NCBI GenBank assembly: GCA_950295325.1
Contig: OX485808.1
Location: 32,139,180 to 32,203,179, forward strand
Length of the DNA: 64,000 bases
Source: Polytrichum commune
Taxonomy: Eukaryota; Streptophyta; Polytrichopsida; Polytrichales; Polytrichaceae
Direction: 5' to 3'
In this document: positions 1 through 10,948 of the stretch, one piece after another
Layout of the letters: each line of letters starts with the position of its first letter
How positions within the stretch are numbered: position 1 is the first letter of the stretch
The notes under the pieces: generated by a model
Databases searched by the model: none
Told to the model about the DNA's origin: nothing
What the model saw: only the letters and a program-made list of their open reading frames with translations
Made by a program: the position numbers and the translations under genes

Positions 1-325
1 ATTTTTCTCAAAGTTGTAGTGTTAGTTGCACTTGTAGTGTTAGTCCACCATAGCTTTGGTTCACTAAGCCCTTGGTCATTTTGTAAAAATCTTCACAAAG
101 ACTTACTTTCTTGTGTTTCCAAGGATCCCCGGAGGATACCTCAATGATGCTCATACACTCAATACAAGCATGATATGTATTAGTGGCTCTTTTGGTTGAC
201 ACAACCCCACTAGTCTCTTCCTTAAATAAGTAAAGATATTGGGCCACAAATATGGTGTGTTTGTAATAAGGTATTGTGTTGCCAATACATCGGCCTGAAC
301 CGAGTTCTCAATATTGTGAGACTTA
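1..325. other. Left edge, no gene seen
   Basis: AT-rich DNA. One open frame of 79 codons on the minus strand (8-247) resembles nothing I know and is within chance length for this composition. I see no repeat ends or RNA gene here. Confidence 0.4.
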
Positions 326-326
326 T

Positions 327-702
327 TACTACACCAAATATTGTATTTAGTGTCATATGGTGTTTTTATGTCAATGTGGTAGCTTTTCTAATGACACTTC
401 TTATGAATAAGTATAGAAATACTATCATCCCAACTGACTTTTAGTTCAACCACTATGGTAAATTATGCATCCTAAATTTTTGGAATGAAATATTGCCATG
501 AATGTTTGAAACTTGGATAGAAAATCTCTTGATAAGTGACAATAATTGCAGCATTATAAATCTATAATGCCCCCAAAAAATCGCAAGGATGACAAATTAT
601 GTTAGGGTTTACATTTAGTGTTGGTGACACTACATAGGTGGTCTACAATTAGTATTGAGCAAGACAAATAGAATTGGTGACACTAAATATAATATTTAGT
701 GT
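327..702. mobile_element. MITE with TACACTAAAT-type ends, copy 1
   Basis: Left end reads CTACACCAAATATTG followed by TTTAGTGTCA; right end is the inverse, TGACACTAAATATAATATT then TAGTGTA. The interior contains no coding capacity. The same element, in a full-length and better preserved form, lies at 41548-41907; the two share the ends and internal stretches such as GTATTGAGCAAGACAA (here) and its reverse complement there. Flanking TA at the distant copy suggests a Tc1/mariner-like family. The exact right edge here is uncertain by several bases. Confidence 0.6.
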
Positions 703-760
703 ATTTCTTACGAAAGAAAGTGATATTCCATTATGAAGGGGGTTGTTATTTCATGAGTCA

Positions 761-1067
761 CTGCACTAAAAATGTTATTTAGTGTTTGACTATATTTAAT
801 GTTGTTACCACCCTACCCTGCTCAAAACTAATATCCAATTCCTTGACAATTGATGTTAGACATAAGTGTATTGCTACCTTCCCTATTGCCACCTCCTTTC
901 CTGTGAAGTATAGATTTCATATCCTTCCTAACACTTAATTCAAACATGTAACTTCCACGTATTGCCAAAGTTGATATTTAGTGTTTGAGTTTCCATTTAA
1001 TGTTACTTACTTTCATAGGGTTATTGTCATTTAGTGTATCAAACACTAAATATCATTTTTAATGTAC
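761..1067. mobile_element. Second MITE, related ends
   Basis: About 28-bp imperfect inverted repeats: left GCACTAAAAATG, TTATTTAGTGTTTGA; right TCAAACACTAAATATCATTT, TTAATGTAC. The core TTAGTGT/ACACTAA motif is shared with the element 60 bp to its left, but the interiors differ, so this is either a sister subfamily or a heavily diverged copy. Non-coding. Confidence 0.55.
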
Positions 1068-1880
1068 TTGTGTTAGGCTATCACACTCAAGTTAGACCCC
1101 GAACTATGAGTTTTATAAGAGTCTAACCCTGACTTACTAAGGGTCATATAATATAAGATAGGGTTGTTACCATGATTATGTACGGCCGATCATGAAAAAC
1201 TTCATGAATTTATATCTAATAAGATAATTACAAACTCTCTTCTTTTGTTAATATGATGGAAATAAAAACCGTGTCTTAACCAATGTCCATTTGGTATATA
1301 GGTGAATGCATGGCATCAATAATCAACATCAATAATGTTATCAAGGAACTTACTCATGGATATCAAAATTGTCACACCAATCATATATTGGTATTTGGTG
1401 GATATGTCAAGGTGAGCAAATATTTGTAAACTTGATTTATTATTTGGATCATTGTCATTCTTAATCATATTGATACCAAGGCCATATAATCTGGGTATGG
1501 AGGCTCTTCCATGGTATATAGATCCGACTGGTAGTTAAATACCCACACCCTACTTGTATATAAATAATGCGAACTACACATTATAAATACCCTAATTGTA
1601 TTTTATTTTATAAATAAAAGAAAATAAATGACGATAGCAATCCAACATTGGTGTCAACTTAAGGTAGATGGGTCTTAAGCGGCTCATTTCTATGATTGGA
1701 CCCCGATATTTGTTTGGTATGTGGTTCAATGAGAATCAAAGAGCAAGCATCATAAAAACACATGTTGAAAAGAGATTGGCCTACTTCTTCAAATATAAAT
1801 AACATGTTAACACTCAATGAAATTAATTGAAATGAAATGAAATGAAATTGGCTTTAAAGTCTAGGAAGTTGAAAAGGTTA
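1068..1880. other. No gene seen; part of a dispersed repeat
   Basis: AT-rich, no usable open frame. The stretch around 1690-1830 (GAGCAAGCATCATAAAAACA and the ACATGTT...AAAAGAG that follows) resembles 56695-56830 and 44985-45070, so it belongs to the dispersed family described at 2990-3920. Confidence 0.35.
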
Positions 1881-1891
1881 ATGAGACTTAA

Positions 1892-2171
1892 AGTGCATCA
1901 TGATGGTTTCAAACCACTTAATTCTCTAGAGTGGCGGAGTGTGGTAGCCTTTGTGAGATAGAGGCTAATGTTAACTTGTTGGTCTAATGGAAAGAAAGAT
2001 TTGAGGCTCCTTGGAACTACATTCTCAAATAGTGATGGAAATTTATCTCTAATGGGGTTGTATAGGGGACATTCCAACATGAAATGTGCCTCATTTTCAA
2101 CTGCATTATAGGAGCAAAAGTGGCATAGTCTAGTATCTCTAGAGATAGGGATAATCGTCCATAAACTACAT
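1892..2171 (-). pseudogene. LINE-type reverse transcriptase C-terminal tail (distal part)
   Basis: Read on the minus strand, the frame gives TRLCHFC, then ENEAHFMLECPLYN and IRDKFPSLFENV, ending at a stop near 1898. The Cys-x2-Cys ... His-x4-Cys arrangement followed by PLY..R is the zinc-knuckle region found at the C-terminus of non-LTR reverse transcriptases. Only this tail is present; the polymerase and endonuclease are absent from the window. The upstream part of the same tail lies at 2817-2900, because a pogo-like DNA element is inserted between them. A fossil, with at least one frame shift between the pieces. Confidence 0.65.
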
Positions 2172-2173
2172 TA

Positions 2174-2814
2174 ATCTTCCGCTTAAGTATGCACCCATTT
2201 AAGTACGCATCCCGGTTAAGTGCGCAATTTTTTTGACAAAAATCATGGTTCATACTTTATTGTTTGAACATGTCATGCAAAGTCATTTGGCGTGAATGCA
2301 TGATTTTTTTACGCTTGACATTCAATGTCAATTTGTTGATGTTTCGCTAAAACGTCTTAAACAATCGTCGCGGTTCGTCAAACATATGTCCAGCTTCCAT
2401 TTGAACATCGGAGCAAACCAATTGGTCATCGATGTCGAGGACAATGTTGTATAGAGCTTCAAAGCCTTTGAAGACGGTAGCAGTTTTAGATTCAGCAAAT
2501 ATCTCGATAGGCTACTACAACAAATGATTCGTTACAGTATGTTCTCCCGATTGTCCCAAACTTTCCGGATGGCGCCTTCACTGACTTCATACTCCCGCCC
2601 CAACGCCTGCTTGCTCAGTGCATTCAGCTTGCTCAACTTTGCAATGATTTCACATCATTGGGCTTCGGTCAAGCGGGTTGCCTCATGTTTCATCCATTTC
2701 CCGTTGCAATTCATCGAATCATAAGGTCTAGAAAGCGATATGAGTAAAGTATGCACTTACCAACTAAGTGTGCACCAACAACTCAGGTTCAAAGTGTGTA
2801 CTTAAGCGGGAGAT
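2174..2814 (-). mobile_element. Pogo-like DNA transposon, internally deleted, inserted in a LINE tail
   Basis: 641 bp bounded by inverted repeats (left ATCTTCCGCTTAAGTATGCA; right end, reverse-complemented, ATCTCCCGCTTAAGTACACA; 17 of 20 match) and flanked by TA on both sides (2172-2173 and 2815-2816), the Tc1/mariner/pogo target site. The minus strand near 2530-2700 encodes a CENP-B/pogo N-terminal helix-turn-helix: RLTEAQ, CEIIAKLSKLNALSKQALG, then EYEVSEGAIRKVWDNRE, with one stop inside. The catalytic DDE part is missing. Removing the element and one TA joins the two halves of the LINE tail. Confidence 0.7.
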
Positions 2815-2816
2815 TA

Positions 2817-2900
2817 CTCTTGTTTCAATGGCAAGTCTATGGTTCGAGGTGCGGTAGGCAACAATGAACTTGTGTTGTGGCGGAGTCAATGGTTGCTTCA
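2817..2900 (-). pseudogene. LINE-type reverse transcriptase tail (proximal part)
   Basis: The minus strand reads KFIVAYRTSNHRLAIETR, a stretch that precedes the CHFC knuckle in the same C-terminal domain. It is separated from its continuation at 1892-2171 by the pogo-like insertion. I cannot follow the LINE coding sequence beyond about 2900. Confidence 0.55.
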
Positions 2901-2989
2901 AGTACAATTCACATTCGAAATTAAAGAAAACCCTTGAGGTGGATTGAACACAACATTGAATACAATTGGAAAGACCTATGTATATAGTT

Positions 2990-3920
2990 TAAAATAAACA
3001 AACATGCATTTCTGATAACCATAACTAAATAAGAACAAACCTGATTCTCAATCCGGTTTTTGCATACGTTTCATTGTAGATTTGCTAACGCAACACCAAT
3101 AGTTTTGTTGTGTATATCTAATTGGTAGAAGTTGGAGGACATGAAGAAATGAACCAAATAGCACCCACATACCTCATGTTGCTCGAAATTCACACATTTC
3201 TTGATAGATTCATGGACTCGAAGATCTCTCTCGGCCATAGGGGAAGCTACACATGAGATTTTTCTTTGGGTACTTTTGCACACGTACGATGAGTCGTGGG
3301 AGTAAGTGAAGTAATACAAGCTGACAGGCCCGGCTCGGGGAGATGTGAAGAAGATTTGGTTGTGGGACTCATGCATCAAAGGCACACACACTTACACTTC
3401 ACTTGGTTCCTTTAATTGTTGGGCTTCTTGCCAACTGACATTTGGAGACACACGTCCGGTGTCCGAGGTCTCGAATGCTCTCCCCGAATGACCCGCGCGC
3501 ACGAAGCCGGTCACCTAATTTTGCTTCATAATCTTATGGGCACGTCCACTCGACAATGTTAGTGACACTTGGCCGGGTTTCATTGGTGGCCATGAATGTG
3601 GTGCGGGTGTCTAAATATGATCCGGGTTATCTATAAGGGTGGGGTTAACACTAAGGTCCAAGACCAAATAAACTCCAAATTGTAAACAAGGTTATTGTTC
3701 AAGAGTAAAATTTTGGACCCAAGGAGTCCACGCTGGAGTCTAATTCAAAGACGGTACGATAAAATTGAAGTGGTGTTAATGTGACATCACTTTCGCGTCA
3801 AATTTCAGTAGTCCCCAACTTGAGAACATATTCCTCTTCAGTTAAGAAACCGATCTTGAAGGTTGGGTCGAATCTTGAGTTAGAAAGTAAGGTGGATTAA
3901 AGGGGTAATTTGGACCCCAA
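2990..3920. repeat. Dispersed repeat family R1, copy 1
   Basis: The segment with TCCGGTTTTTGCATA, GTTTCAT and GAAGTTGGAGGACATGAA recurs at about 45120-45310 and 56870-57040. The segment with GGTCCAAGAC...AAACTCCAAA and ATCTTGAGTT recurs at about 46019-46240. The copies look 70-85% alike by eye and share order and orientation, so this is one long non-coding repeat (about 0.9-1.2 kb) in three partial copies. I recognise no coding domain; the 106-codon minus frame at 3071-3391 is not conserved in the other copies. Confidence 0.5.
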
Positions 3921-4295
3921 GTTTCTTGGACCCTAATGTAAAATTCCTTATTCACTGGCATCACATCCTTCGGCATAAATAATGGCATATGGCATTTGAA
4001 ACACACACATTAGGTGAATGCACCTGTTGTAGACACTCTTAGTCTTTGAACACATGAGAGGTTTGATAACAAATAAGGAAAGTGATAGGCACTTTAGCAA
4101 TTCCAAATGAAGAACGTGAAATTCTAGCTTCTTGTTTTTGGAGTCAAGTCATAGATGACTTACAATACGTTTCTTTTGGATTTGTACAATTTAGACTTGG
4201 GGTTGGCAAGAGGACTCTAAAACTCATGACCTAAGATACATGACATGTCAAACTTTCACGAGTTCACAAATATATTTGGACCCCATAACCTTGTA

Positions 4296-6190
4296 CAGTC
4301 TACCCTCTATAAGTGTTACCTCTCAAGAGTATAAACTGTGTAATACTTATGGAATTCCAACACAATCCCAATGAGAGAGGGCGGACAATTCAAAAATTGA
4401 CACCAATGAGAGGAACAACTACGTGGTAAAAATAGAGACATTAGTAACACTTATAAATCTTCGTCACATATATTAATAAATAAATAAACTTACACTTATT
4501 TTTTATGAGAGTCTTGAATACAAGAACTAGTGATGGATTTATTTAAAGATAAAAGATTCATCCTAAGTGCACTAATATTGCTATATTGTTGTTCTAGATA
4601 TGTAGATAGGGTTGCCATTGCTTCATGCGATTGAGAAAATGAAACATGAGGAACTACCAAATCATCCTCAATGATTTCAGACACCTTTGATGCACTAAGA
4701 ATATTTAACTTATTTTCCTTAGTTGGAACAGAAGGATGATTCAAATCAAAATCAACGTCATAATGCACATATTAATGTGCACTCATTGTCACTACAAACT
4801 CATTGTCCCTGTTTAAATTGATGATTAAGATAGTCTATCGAGCAACATTAAGCCATATGCAAGCTCAACATTGAAGCAATCAATGATGTTGTATCAATGG
4901 AATTTGGTGTCAATCTACTACCATAGATCATATCGATGTGCTTCCAACATTTTTGAATAGTTATAGTAGCAACATTGAAACGCCAAACTTTCTCTAGCAT
5001 CTTCACTGCTTGGTAGATGTCAATGTTTGGGTCAATTATTTATGTAAACATCAAGCATTTTAATACGAGTTGTATGCATGACTTCCAATATTGGGCCTTA
5101 AAAATAATTAATGACACATGCATCCATTGGTTGGAAGATTGAAGTAGTGTTGGGAGGCAATAGCTCACACCTAGTAATAAGCAATTTATATCAAGTTTAT
5201 GCCCAACTATGTCCACTACCCAGGAAGATCACAAGCTATATATTTTTGTAAACCATGTGCAGTTAGGGGTTATTTAAACATGGGAATTTTATATATATAT
5301 ATATATATATAATTGGCACCCTATTAGTAGCTAAAATAGTATTTTGAGGTATTTTTCAAGACCCTATAGGTAAATATAATATGCACTAGGAAATTATTTT
5401 ATAGACTCTATTTTGTGTGTAACATATACCATTTATCAAAAAATTGGAATTTGGACATAAATTGACTTTAGTTCACAACAAAATGACAACAATACATCAA
5501 CAGTAGATGCAAATAAAATTGAATGTTACATGGTTGCACCACTATCTTGAAACTCTCAATGACCACCCCAAGCTTGCCAACATCTAAATTCGATAACTTT
5601 TAATCAATTGAGGCAACTTCACATCCAATCCAAAGACAGTCATTGAACCTCATATAAATTCTTTGTTCCTCCAAATATAATAGAGCCTATTTTATTAATA
5701 GAAAATTAATATTGCCTATATTTTTCACCTACCCTATTTTAGATATAATATTGTACGGGTCATTTCATACAAGCTATAGTAATTCCAAAATTTGTATAAA
5801 TGTTTCCTCTCTTGAATTAAAAGTACCCTATATTTATTCTCACGCGGTTTAATAAAATTTTGATAGTGACCTCCCCATCATCCTCTAAAATTATCAAAAA
5901 TAAAAAATATTATGTTTATTTGCAACTTTCATTTGAGATTCATTATCAAGAAAAAGAAAAAGAAAACTTCTCAAAGTAGAGTAGTGGTCATAAATTCACA
6001 ACATTAAATATATGTTTCATAGATTTTGGTGCAAATACAATTATACAGTTTAAATTAACAAAGACGGGAGTAAGCTTTTTATAACATAGTAACATATAAC
6101 ACTTACTAGTGTTTTTCAGAGCGATATGAAAATGGTAAAACTTATGGCAAAATAACACTTACAGAGGCAACACTTAGAGAGGGTAGACTG
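4296..6190 (-). mobile_element. Pogo/Tigger-like (Lemi1-like) DNA transposon
   Basis: 1,895 bp with about 28-bp inverted ends, CAGTCTACCCTCTATAAGTG at the left and the same with two changes, inverted, at the right, flanked by TA (4294-4295 and 6191-6192). The CAGT...CCTCTATAA ends match the style known for plant Lemi1/Emigrant elements. The minus strand carries a decayed pogo transposase (separate entry). About 900 bp of AT-rich DNA that should hold the N-terminal half (roughly 5250-6150) no longer shows a readable helix-turn-helix. It includes a (TA)n tract at 5289-5310. Confidence 0.8.
4496..5250 (-). pseudogene. Pogo/Tigger DDE transposase, C-terminal half, decayed
   Basis: Reading the minus strand from about 5200 downward: LLPPNTTSIFQPMDACVINY, the hallmark of the pogo/Tigger (DDE_1) catalytic core just before its last acidic residue, then RIKMLDVYI and VWRFNVATITIQKCWKHI, which matches the W..V....I..CW...I end of the core. 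A C-terminal tail of 90 codons (4496-4768) is still open and acidic. Several in-frame stops and shifts separate these blocks, so no active enzyme is encoded. It lies inside the element at 4296-6190, in the orientation expected for its transposase. Confidence 0.7.
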
Positions 6191-6816
6191 TAACAATAAA
6201 TCCCAAGCCATAGCATTGAAATTATCATCCTTGGGGTTGTCAATGCTCTATAAGTTGCATCATGTAAAAATCATCTCTAAACTCGTTTTAAAAGAATCGA
6301 AGTGACTTCATAAAACCAAAAAAATGTAGAGTTTGGTTCCATTGGAATGAAAGCATCGAAGTTGTTAGCGAAAGGTGGGGATATTTTTGTTGTAGGTGAG
6401 AGAAGGCACCCAAAGCAAAGGACCTCACCAATGCACCAATCCTAGCAAATTCGACTTCAAGAACAACTTCAATTTTTGTGCTTCCAAGCTCCAAAAAACC
6501 TCATGTTTTGACTCCTATGCACCACGCCTTCATGAATAATATCCTCCCGAGTGGCTAACATTACTAACAACTAGTTCCTTGCTTGAGGAAACTTGAGATA
6601 ACCCTTATGCACCAAGCCCACTAAAATGACACACATGTTTAAGTAAATCTTGACTTATTTTCAAATTTGGGACTTTTTGGTTGCTTCAATTCTATGGGCA
6701 GATTTGTCGACATTTCTAATATATGTAAATCTTATGGAATATATGTGAATCTTTAGTGAATGCTCAAAGTTATGCTATTTGAAAAAGATTAAAAATATAA
6801 AATAATTATTTTTTAT

Positions 6817-6852
<36 letters not shown>

Positions 6853-7900
6853 GAATAGTGAAAGTTTAATCAAAACAATTGTCATAATGTTATCAAAATT
6901 AATTATGCTTATTCTATTGAAGAATCTTACCATACAATCTTATCGTAGGAACTTATGATAGGAATTCAACATGCTATAATTATGGACTTGGACTTGGTGC
7001 AATTTTATATCATAAATGTGTCAATTGATACCCTCTTGAGCACATCCCTTACAAATTCCTTATTTGTTTCACTCTATCCCGCATGTGGATGCCTAGAGTG
7101 ATGTTGTCTATAACCTCATTCCAAGAAACATCAGAGTTCTTGCCAATGTTGGACCAGTACAAGTGTAAGTTTCAGTTTGCATCATTTACATTATAATTGA
7201 GGCAAAACCTCTAAAACATGTATAGATGTCTAGAGAGCAATTACCAACTTGGTTTGCAAAGAAACACGTGTTAATTCTTCTTTGAAGTTTGGTGAGAGAA
7301 CCACATAAATGTAGAGAATGGCTTGTGTTGTTGTAGGGATACACCAAGGAAATAGTGTTTTTGAGCTTTTGGGGGTGGGGAGGAGGACCCACAATCATCA
7401 ATGAAGCGGGTCTTAAAAGGGTTCTTTAGCTTCTCCAATAAATGCAAAACTCCAACGGTCCTTGGCTTGGACACTTCTTACATTATTGTGCGTCAAATCG
7501 TGCCTTTCCATATATTTGATAACTATGGGCCAAAACTTGTCTTCTCGCAAATCCACAAAGGAGGTTAAGTGGCAATCATAATTTGATGGGTTCCTAATAT
7601 TTTCATCCTAATCTATGTATATTCATCCAAGGGTTTGGTACTCATTTCCTTCTAGTAGTTTTGTTGTTGATAAATATGGGAGTTTCAACCATGGAATATG
7701 TGGGAAAATGCCTATTTGAATTAGACACATTAGTTCCTCAAATGGAAAGACACTTAAAAGGAAGGGAAAAGATGAAAGAAAAAGAAAAAGAACTACCGTC
7801 AACTCTTTAGTAGATTTCTTGTACTAAGTTGGAGCCTTCTTTTAAGATTTGGACATTGATTGTTAAAATCCCTTATCTCATATGCCACTACATTATGTGG
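6191..7900. other. No gene recognised; (TG)n and a dispersed repeat
   Basis: Contains a (TG)n microsatellite at about 6822-6851. The 160 bp after it (about 6855-7010; CATAATGTT, AATCTTA...ATCTTATCGTA, GACTTGGACTTGGTGCAATT) recurs at 42205-42360 in the same orientation. Minus-strand frames at 7186-7474 and around 7480-7590 read like old protein-coding sequence (FVDLREDKFWPIVIKYMER) but I cannot assign them. Confidence 0.35.
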
Positions 7901-7929
7901 ATAAAGTGTTATTATAGGGGTTTCCAAGA

Positions 7930-8330
7930 TGCGTGTAGAGAGGAGCCGAAGTGAAAACCAAGGGGCACCGCACCAGCCGCGGAGCCAGCAACCCGGAGAA
8001 GACTGAAGGCCCGAGGAGAGAGAGCCAAAAGGGGGCCTGAGAGCCCAAGGACCGAGATGACAGGTGCCGGCAGGCCAGGAAGGAAAGGACTTGGTGCCGG
8101 CGAACCACGTGGAAGGGACTGAGAGCCTGCGAGCAAAGGGGAACGTGACACAAGGTACCGGGGAACGCGACCAAGGGCCCCGGGAACGGTGGAGAGAACG
8201 GGGAACGCGACCAAGAGTCCCGGGAACGTACGAGAGAACCGGGAACATCCCGAGAACGGGGAGCATCATCGGGAGCGTGCCGGGAACACACCGAGGCGGT
8301 ACGGGAACGGCCTGAGAGTCGAAGAGGCAC
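7930..8330. repeat. GC-rich GGGAACG-repeat island
   Basis: About 400 bp of clearly higher GC than its surroundings. The motif CGGGAACG / GGGAACGCGACC recurs irregularly at least eight times between 8140 and 8320. This composition opens long frames on both strands (up to 196 codons on the minus strand), which are arginine/proline/serine-rich artefacts of the repeat and not convincing genes. A compositionally similar GC-rich stretch lies at 12840-13110. Confidence 0.55.
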
Positions 8331-9720
8331 TTTGAATTAGAACACGTGTTAGAAATTAGATAAATGAATATAGATGAATGAACTTTCAACCGAAAGATAT
8401 GTACCTAGTTTGGACATATCAAGGGTGGTAGATTACTAGCATTTAGATTAGGACGTTTGAATTCAGGCTATTTTAAGAGAGAGAGAGAGAGAGATATCTA
8501 TCTATTTATAGCCGAGACTGATATTTGTGGAAATTGGACAATTGATAGATTTAAAACACTATATAAAGAGGCCAAGTTAAGGGCCATGTCACACTTCATT
8601 TGCCGCGGAACATTAAACGTGAAGTGTCAACACGAATACCTTAGGAAACTTTAGGAGGCCGGACGAGCAACCCTTTGGAGACCAAAGGACTTGTAAACCT
8701 CATACCTTAAGAAGCTTTCGGAGGCTGGACGAGCAACCCTTTGGAGATCAAAGGACTCGTAAACCTCAAAACAAATTTAGGATTCTAAGCTAGGAAAGGA
8801 CAAAGCAATTTAAGGCCAAGGAAAGGCCAAATGAATCCCAAAGGGAATTGAGCAAAGCTTGGAGGATTTACAAGATGGACAAAATTAGAGAAAATATACA
8901 AAGGTTACCGGAAATTCATACGGACTCCAAAGAAACTTGAGGAACGGCCGAACAACTAGAAGGGCCAATCAAGTATAAAGATCCAACAAAAGACTTGGCG
9001 GATAACGTTTTCCCAAAATCTCAAAGAGAATACGGAAGAGCAACATAATTTAGGAAACTTGGAAATTGAGAAAAGGGGTACTTACCCATAAAGGTTTTCC
9101 CGAGCACCGGTGAAGTTGGAGACCAACACGAGACCGAGTAGCGGGAGAAGCAAGAACTCAAAAGAGGAAACAAAACGGGATCTTCATCATCACCGTCACA
9201 TACTCAATTAAGATCTCATTCTATCGAGTTAAAGAGGATTGTGGATAATTGAGAATATTACTTAAGAAATATAGGGACATTGGAATTATGAGATTGGAAT
9301 TACAAATGAATGATAGAGGATAATGATCAATGACTTTGATGAAAGTCACATACACTTGATAAATGATTGAGATGTAAATTTACATAATCAAGTACTTCCT
9401 GATGGAATTGCATTAGTGAGGGAGTATGGTTGAATTCCAAAAGACCTTAGTACTACATTCTTATCTTAATCAAACACCTATATATCATACTAATACCCCC
9501 CACACACAAACTAATACCCGTGGAGAAAGCTGAGCTCACATGTATTCGCAACTTCCGTGTCTTTAGTTGTAAAGGTGCTGGTTGTTCGACACCTTCTCCG
9601 CTTACCTATAGCAGGAACAAAAAATCGATGAGAGATGTTACTTGACTAGTCACAAACAGCAGTAATCGGGACAGCCTTATTGTCCTCAATGAACACTAAT
9701 GTGGATTTTGGTATTGTAGA
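8331..9720. other. No gene seen; short tandem duplication
   Basis: A (GA)n tract at 8478-8493 is followed by a two-copy tandem repeat of about 66 bp (8648-8702 and 8714-8768: GGACGAGCAACCCTTTGGAG, then CAAAGGACT.GTAAACCTC). The rest is purine-rich, non-coding sequence up to the first exon-like segment of the palindrome gene. Confidence 0.4.
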
Positions 9721-9949
9721 CTCATGGAGGAGGAAATTCCGGAGTATGAGAGGATGCGGAAGAAAAACATCGAAGCCAACAATCAGAAGCTGCGGGAACT
9801 AGGTCTGTCACCGATTGGAACTTCAAATTTCAAGAGGCCTTAGGACCCCGGGTACGTAACCCTAAACCCTAATACAACGGACCTGCTACCGCTAGGGTTG
9901 CAAGTCAACAAACTGTGATGCTTATGAATTTTCTAACTTCTATGACACC

Positions 9950-10745
9950 TTGCAGTCATAAATTGCATACAACTTACTCAAGACATGACTGTATGTAGTC
10001 ATGTCTTGAGCAATGTGACTCCCTCAAGTTATTGTCAAGTTCAAAATATTATGACTCCCTGTAGTCATAGTTTAGAGTCATTATGACGCACTCCAGTCAC
10101 ATTTGCATGATTATGGCATGCAAGTGGAAGTATTTCGCACAATTGTTAGTTTTCCGGTAATTTCATTGCCGGTTTTGGAAATGACTTCGAATGAGTTTGC
10201 GCGTGTTTTTGAGAGCAGCCGTGGCGTGCCTCTGGGAGAGCCGGATCCATCTCTAGAGCAGGGTGGTGGCTGGGATGTGACCACCCGAGCGAAGGGAAAA
10301 AAACAACTTGTTGAAACGGATATCGATGATGACGAGGACGAAGAGGAGACATCCGAGGACGAGCGATCGAAACCAAAGAGGCGGAAAGTAAAAACATAAA
10401 TCTTTCACGCCATTTCTCAAGTGGTACTGACCTTCCTCATAGTCTCTTGCATTTGCAGACGCATTTAGTCGTTTGCGTTACTTGGGTCTCATTCCAATCA
10501 CATATAGGAAAAATGTTGATAACATATGTCCGCATATGGATATCACTCCATAAGGTCATATTCGGACTCACCCCGAACATGATACTTAGTGCAATCATGT
10601 AATATGACTATAGGTAGTCATATGACTATGTCCAGTCATATTATGCAATCATATCCTTCCACTTGGTCATATAGTGTGACTCGATGCAATCGTGTAACTT
10701 AGTACAGTCATGTAGGATGACTCTATACGGTCATATAGTGGCTTG
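9950..10745. repeat. Array of ATGACT/AGTCAT dyads in the introns
   Basis: Both intervals between the exon blocks are studded with AGTCAT or ATGACT, often paired head to head. The best example is a 14-bp perfect inverted repeat, CTCAAGACATGACT at 9977-9990 against AGTCATGTCTTGAG at 9997-10010, with a 6-nt loop. A second cluster runs from about 10570 to 10735. The second cluster is conserved in the inverted copy at 20480-20640. Confidence 0.6.
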
Positions 10746-10948
10746 CATGTCTGGGTGTGTAGGGAAATGCAAATGAATCCAAGTCATGGCCGCTGCAATC
10801 TAGCGGAAAGAAGGGCAAGGCGGCCGATGAGGAAGATATCTTGCTGTCCCAAGATATGCAAGATATTCTCCGAGCTTGTGAGATGGACCCCGACGAAGCA
10901 TCGGCAAACAACGAGGAGGAAGAGGTTTTTCAACAGGTGCAAAATTTT
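10112..10948 (+). repeat. Left arm of the 0.84-kb gene-fragment palindrome
   Basis: Matches the reverse complement of 20467-21109 joined to 13270-13464. Compared by eye from the outside in: about 2 differences in the first 65 bp, about 14 in the 225 bp of exon block 2, 3 in the 373-bp intron, and none in the 183 bp of exon block 3 up to CAACAGG. CTGGG at 10751-10755 is the unoccupied counterpart of the site where the LTR element entered the other arm. Confidence 0.85.

Noticed and set aside
7799-8389. 196-codon minus-strand protein
   Set aside because: Arises from the GC-rich GGGAACG repeat; all frames on both strands are open there, and composition is proline/arginine/serine-rich without any motif.
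9866-9882. Telomeric repeat remnant (AACCCTAAACCCTAAT)
   Set aside because: Only two units; better described as a telo-box, common in plant introns and leaders.
9961-10100. CRISPR-like array of AGTCAT repeats
   Set aside because: The repeats are short, degenerate and palindromic, spacers are irregular, and the DNA is plainly plant nuclear.
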